Assembly (NCBI GenBank): GCA_030605085.1 | Contig: JAUWBH010000168.1 | Coordinates: 1 to 13,322 of the forward strand | Length of the DNA: 13,322 nt | DNA from: Promethearchaeota archaeon | GTDB taxonomy: Archaea; Asgardarchaeota; Lokiarchaeia; Sigynarchaeales; SOKP01 | Direction: 5' to 3' | Shown: positions 13,253 through 13,322 of the stretch, in pieces | Layout of the letters: each line of letters starts with the position of its first letter | Position numbering within the stretch: the first letter of the stretch is position 1 | The notes under the pieces: generated by a model | Told to the model about the DNA's origin: nothing | The model's database searches: none | Seen by the model: only the letters and a program-made list of their open reading frames with translations | Made by a program: the position numbers and the translations under genes

Positions 13253-13264
13253 TCTTAAATATAG
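13253..13264 (+). promoter_or_regulatory. Archaeal TATA box with spacing for a nearly leaderless transcript
   Basis: TCTTAAATATAG on the plus strand is centred about 28 nt upstream of the ATG at 13287 (about 19 nt upstream of ATG 13278). The spacing predicts initiation at about 13283-13287, that is, a leaderless mRNA from ATG 13287. It is one of the best-placed promoters in the window. Confidence 0.4.
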
Positions 13265-13277
13265 TCTTGTAATATCC

Positions 13278-13322
13278 ATGTGTTACATGGAGAAAGCTAT
13301 TTCATTAATAGATTTTATAAAA
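13278..13322 (+). CDS. Start of an unidentified gene, cut by the right edge
   Basis: Two in-frame ATGs, 13278 and 13287, open a frame that runs to the window end: MCYMEKAISLIDFIK, 15 codons from the first ATG. The upstream TATA-like box suits the second ATG (MEKAISLIDFIK) as a leaderless start. Too little sequence is present to name a product. It is divergent from the DUF5678-like and retropepsin remnants. Confidence 0.35.
   Translation, partial: MCYMEKAISLIDFIK

Noticed and set aside
1..13322. tRNA, rRNA, insertion sequences, toxin-antitoxin cassette
   Set aside because: No cloverleaf-like GC-rich segment, no transposase motifs and no terminal inverted repeats were seen. The NYN/TFB-like neighbours converge rather than forming a toxin-antitoxin operon.

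Overview
The window is very AT-rich and looks archaeal. It holds an Nre-family (NreA-type) protein with a C-terminal PCNA-binding motif, a TFB-like transcription factor, a tungsten-type aldehyde:ferredoxin oxidoreductase, a MoxR/VWA pair, and a very large Asn-rich, sequon-rich beta-helix surface protein. Start codons are often preceded by AT-rich TATA-like boxes at short distance, and oligo-T tracts follow stop codons on the coding strand. This mix, at this base composition, fits an Asgard (Lokiarchaeia-like) archaeon. That placement is inference; no 16S or other marker is present.

Layout: almost everything is on the minus strand. Positions 1-1398 carry the N-terminal 466 codons of an AOR-family enzyme, cut by the left edge. 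Positions 1606-2091 carry only the C-terminal metal-binding half of an iron-containing alcohol dehydrogenase. Positions 2137-3468 encode the Nre protein. Positions 3644-8625 hold one large gene for a membrane-anchored protein: signal peptide, four NosD-like beta-helix modules, an Ig-like domain, an acidic linker, one membrane span and a basic cytoplasmic tail. It is broken by a single-base frameshift at 6787-6793; restoring one base gives exactly 1660 codons plus a stop. Positions 8828-10824 hold a MoxR AAA+ ATPase followed 14 nt later by a VWA protein, a chaperone-like pair.

The right end is an accessory patch of small or eroded genes. It has a plus-strand NYN/PIN-like nuclease-type ORF with no normal start codon where its fold appears to begin (11051-11623). 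A divergent TFIIB-like factor converges on it and overlaps its 3' end by 34 nt (11590-12585 or 12708). Beyond that is a truncated retropepsin-like protease (12784-13026), translationally coupled to a DUF5678-like remnant (13026-13190). At the edge, a plus-strand gene begins behind a well-placed archaeal promoter (ATG at 13278 or 13287).

I see no RNA gene, CRISPR array or insertion sequence. I also found no clearly new multi-gene system. The items most worth checking are the frameshifted giant surface protein and its tail, the MoxR/VWA pair with a Walker B Asp-to-Asn change, and the NYN/TFB-like/retropepsin patch.
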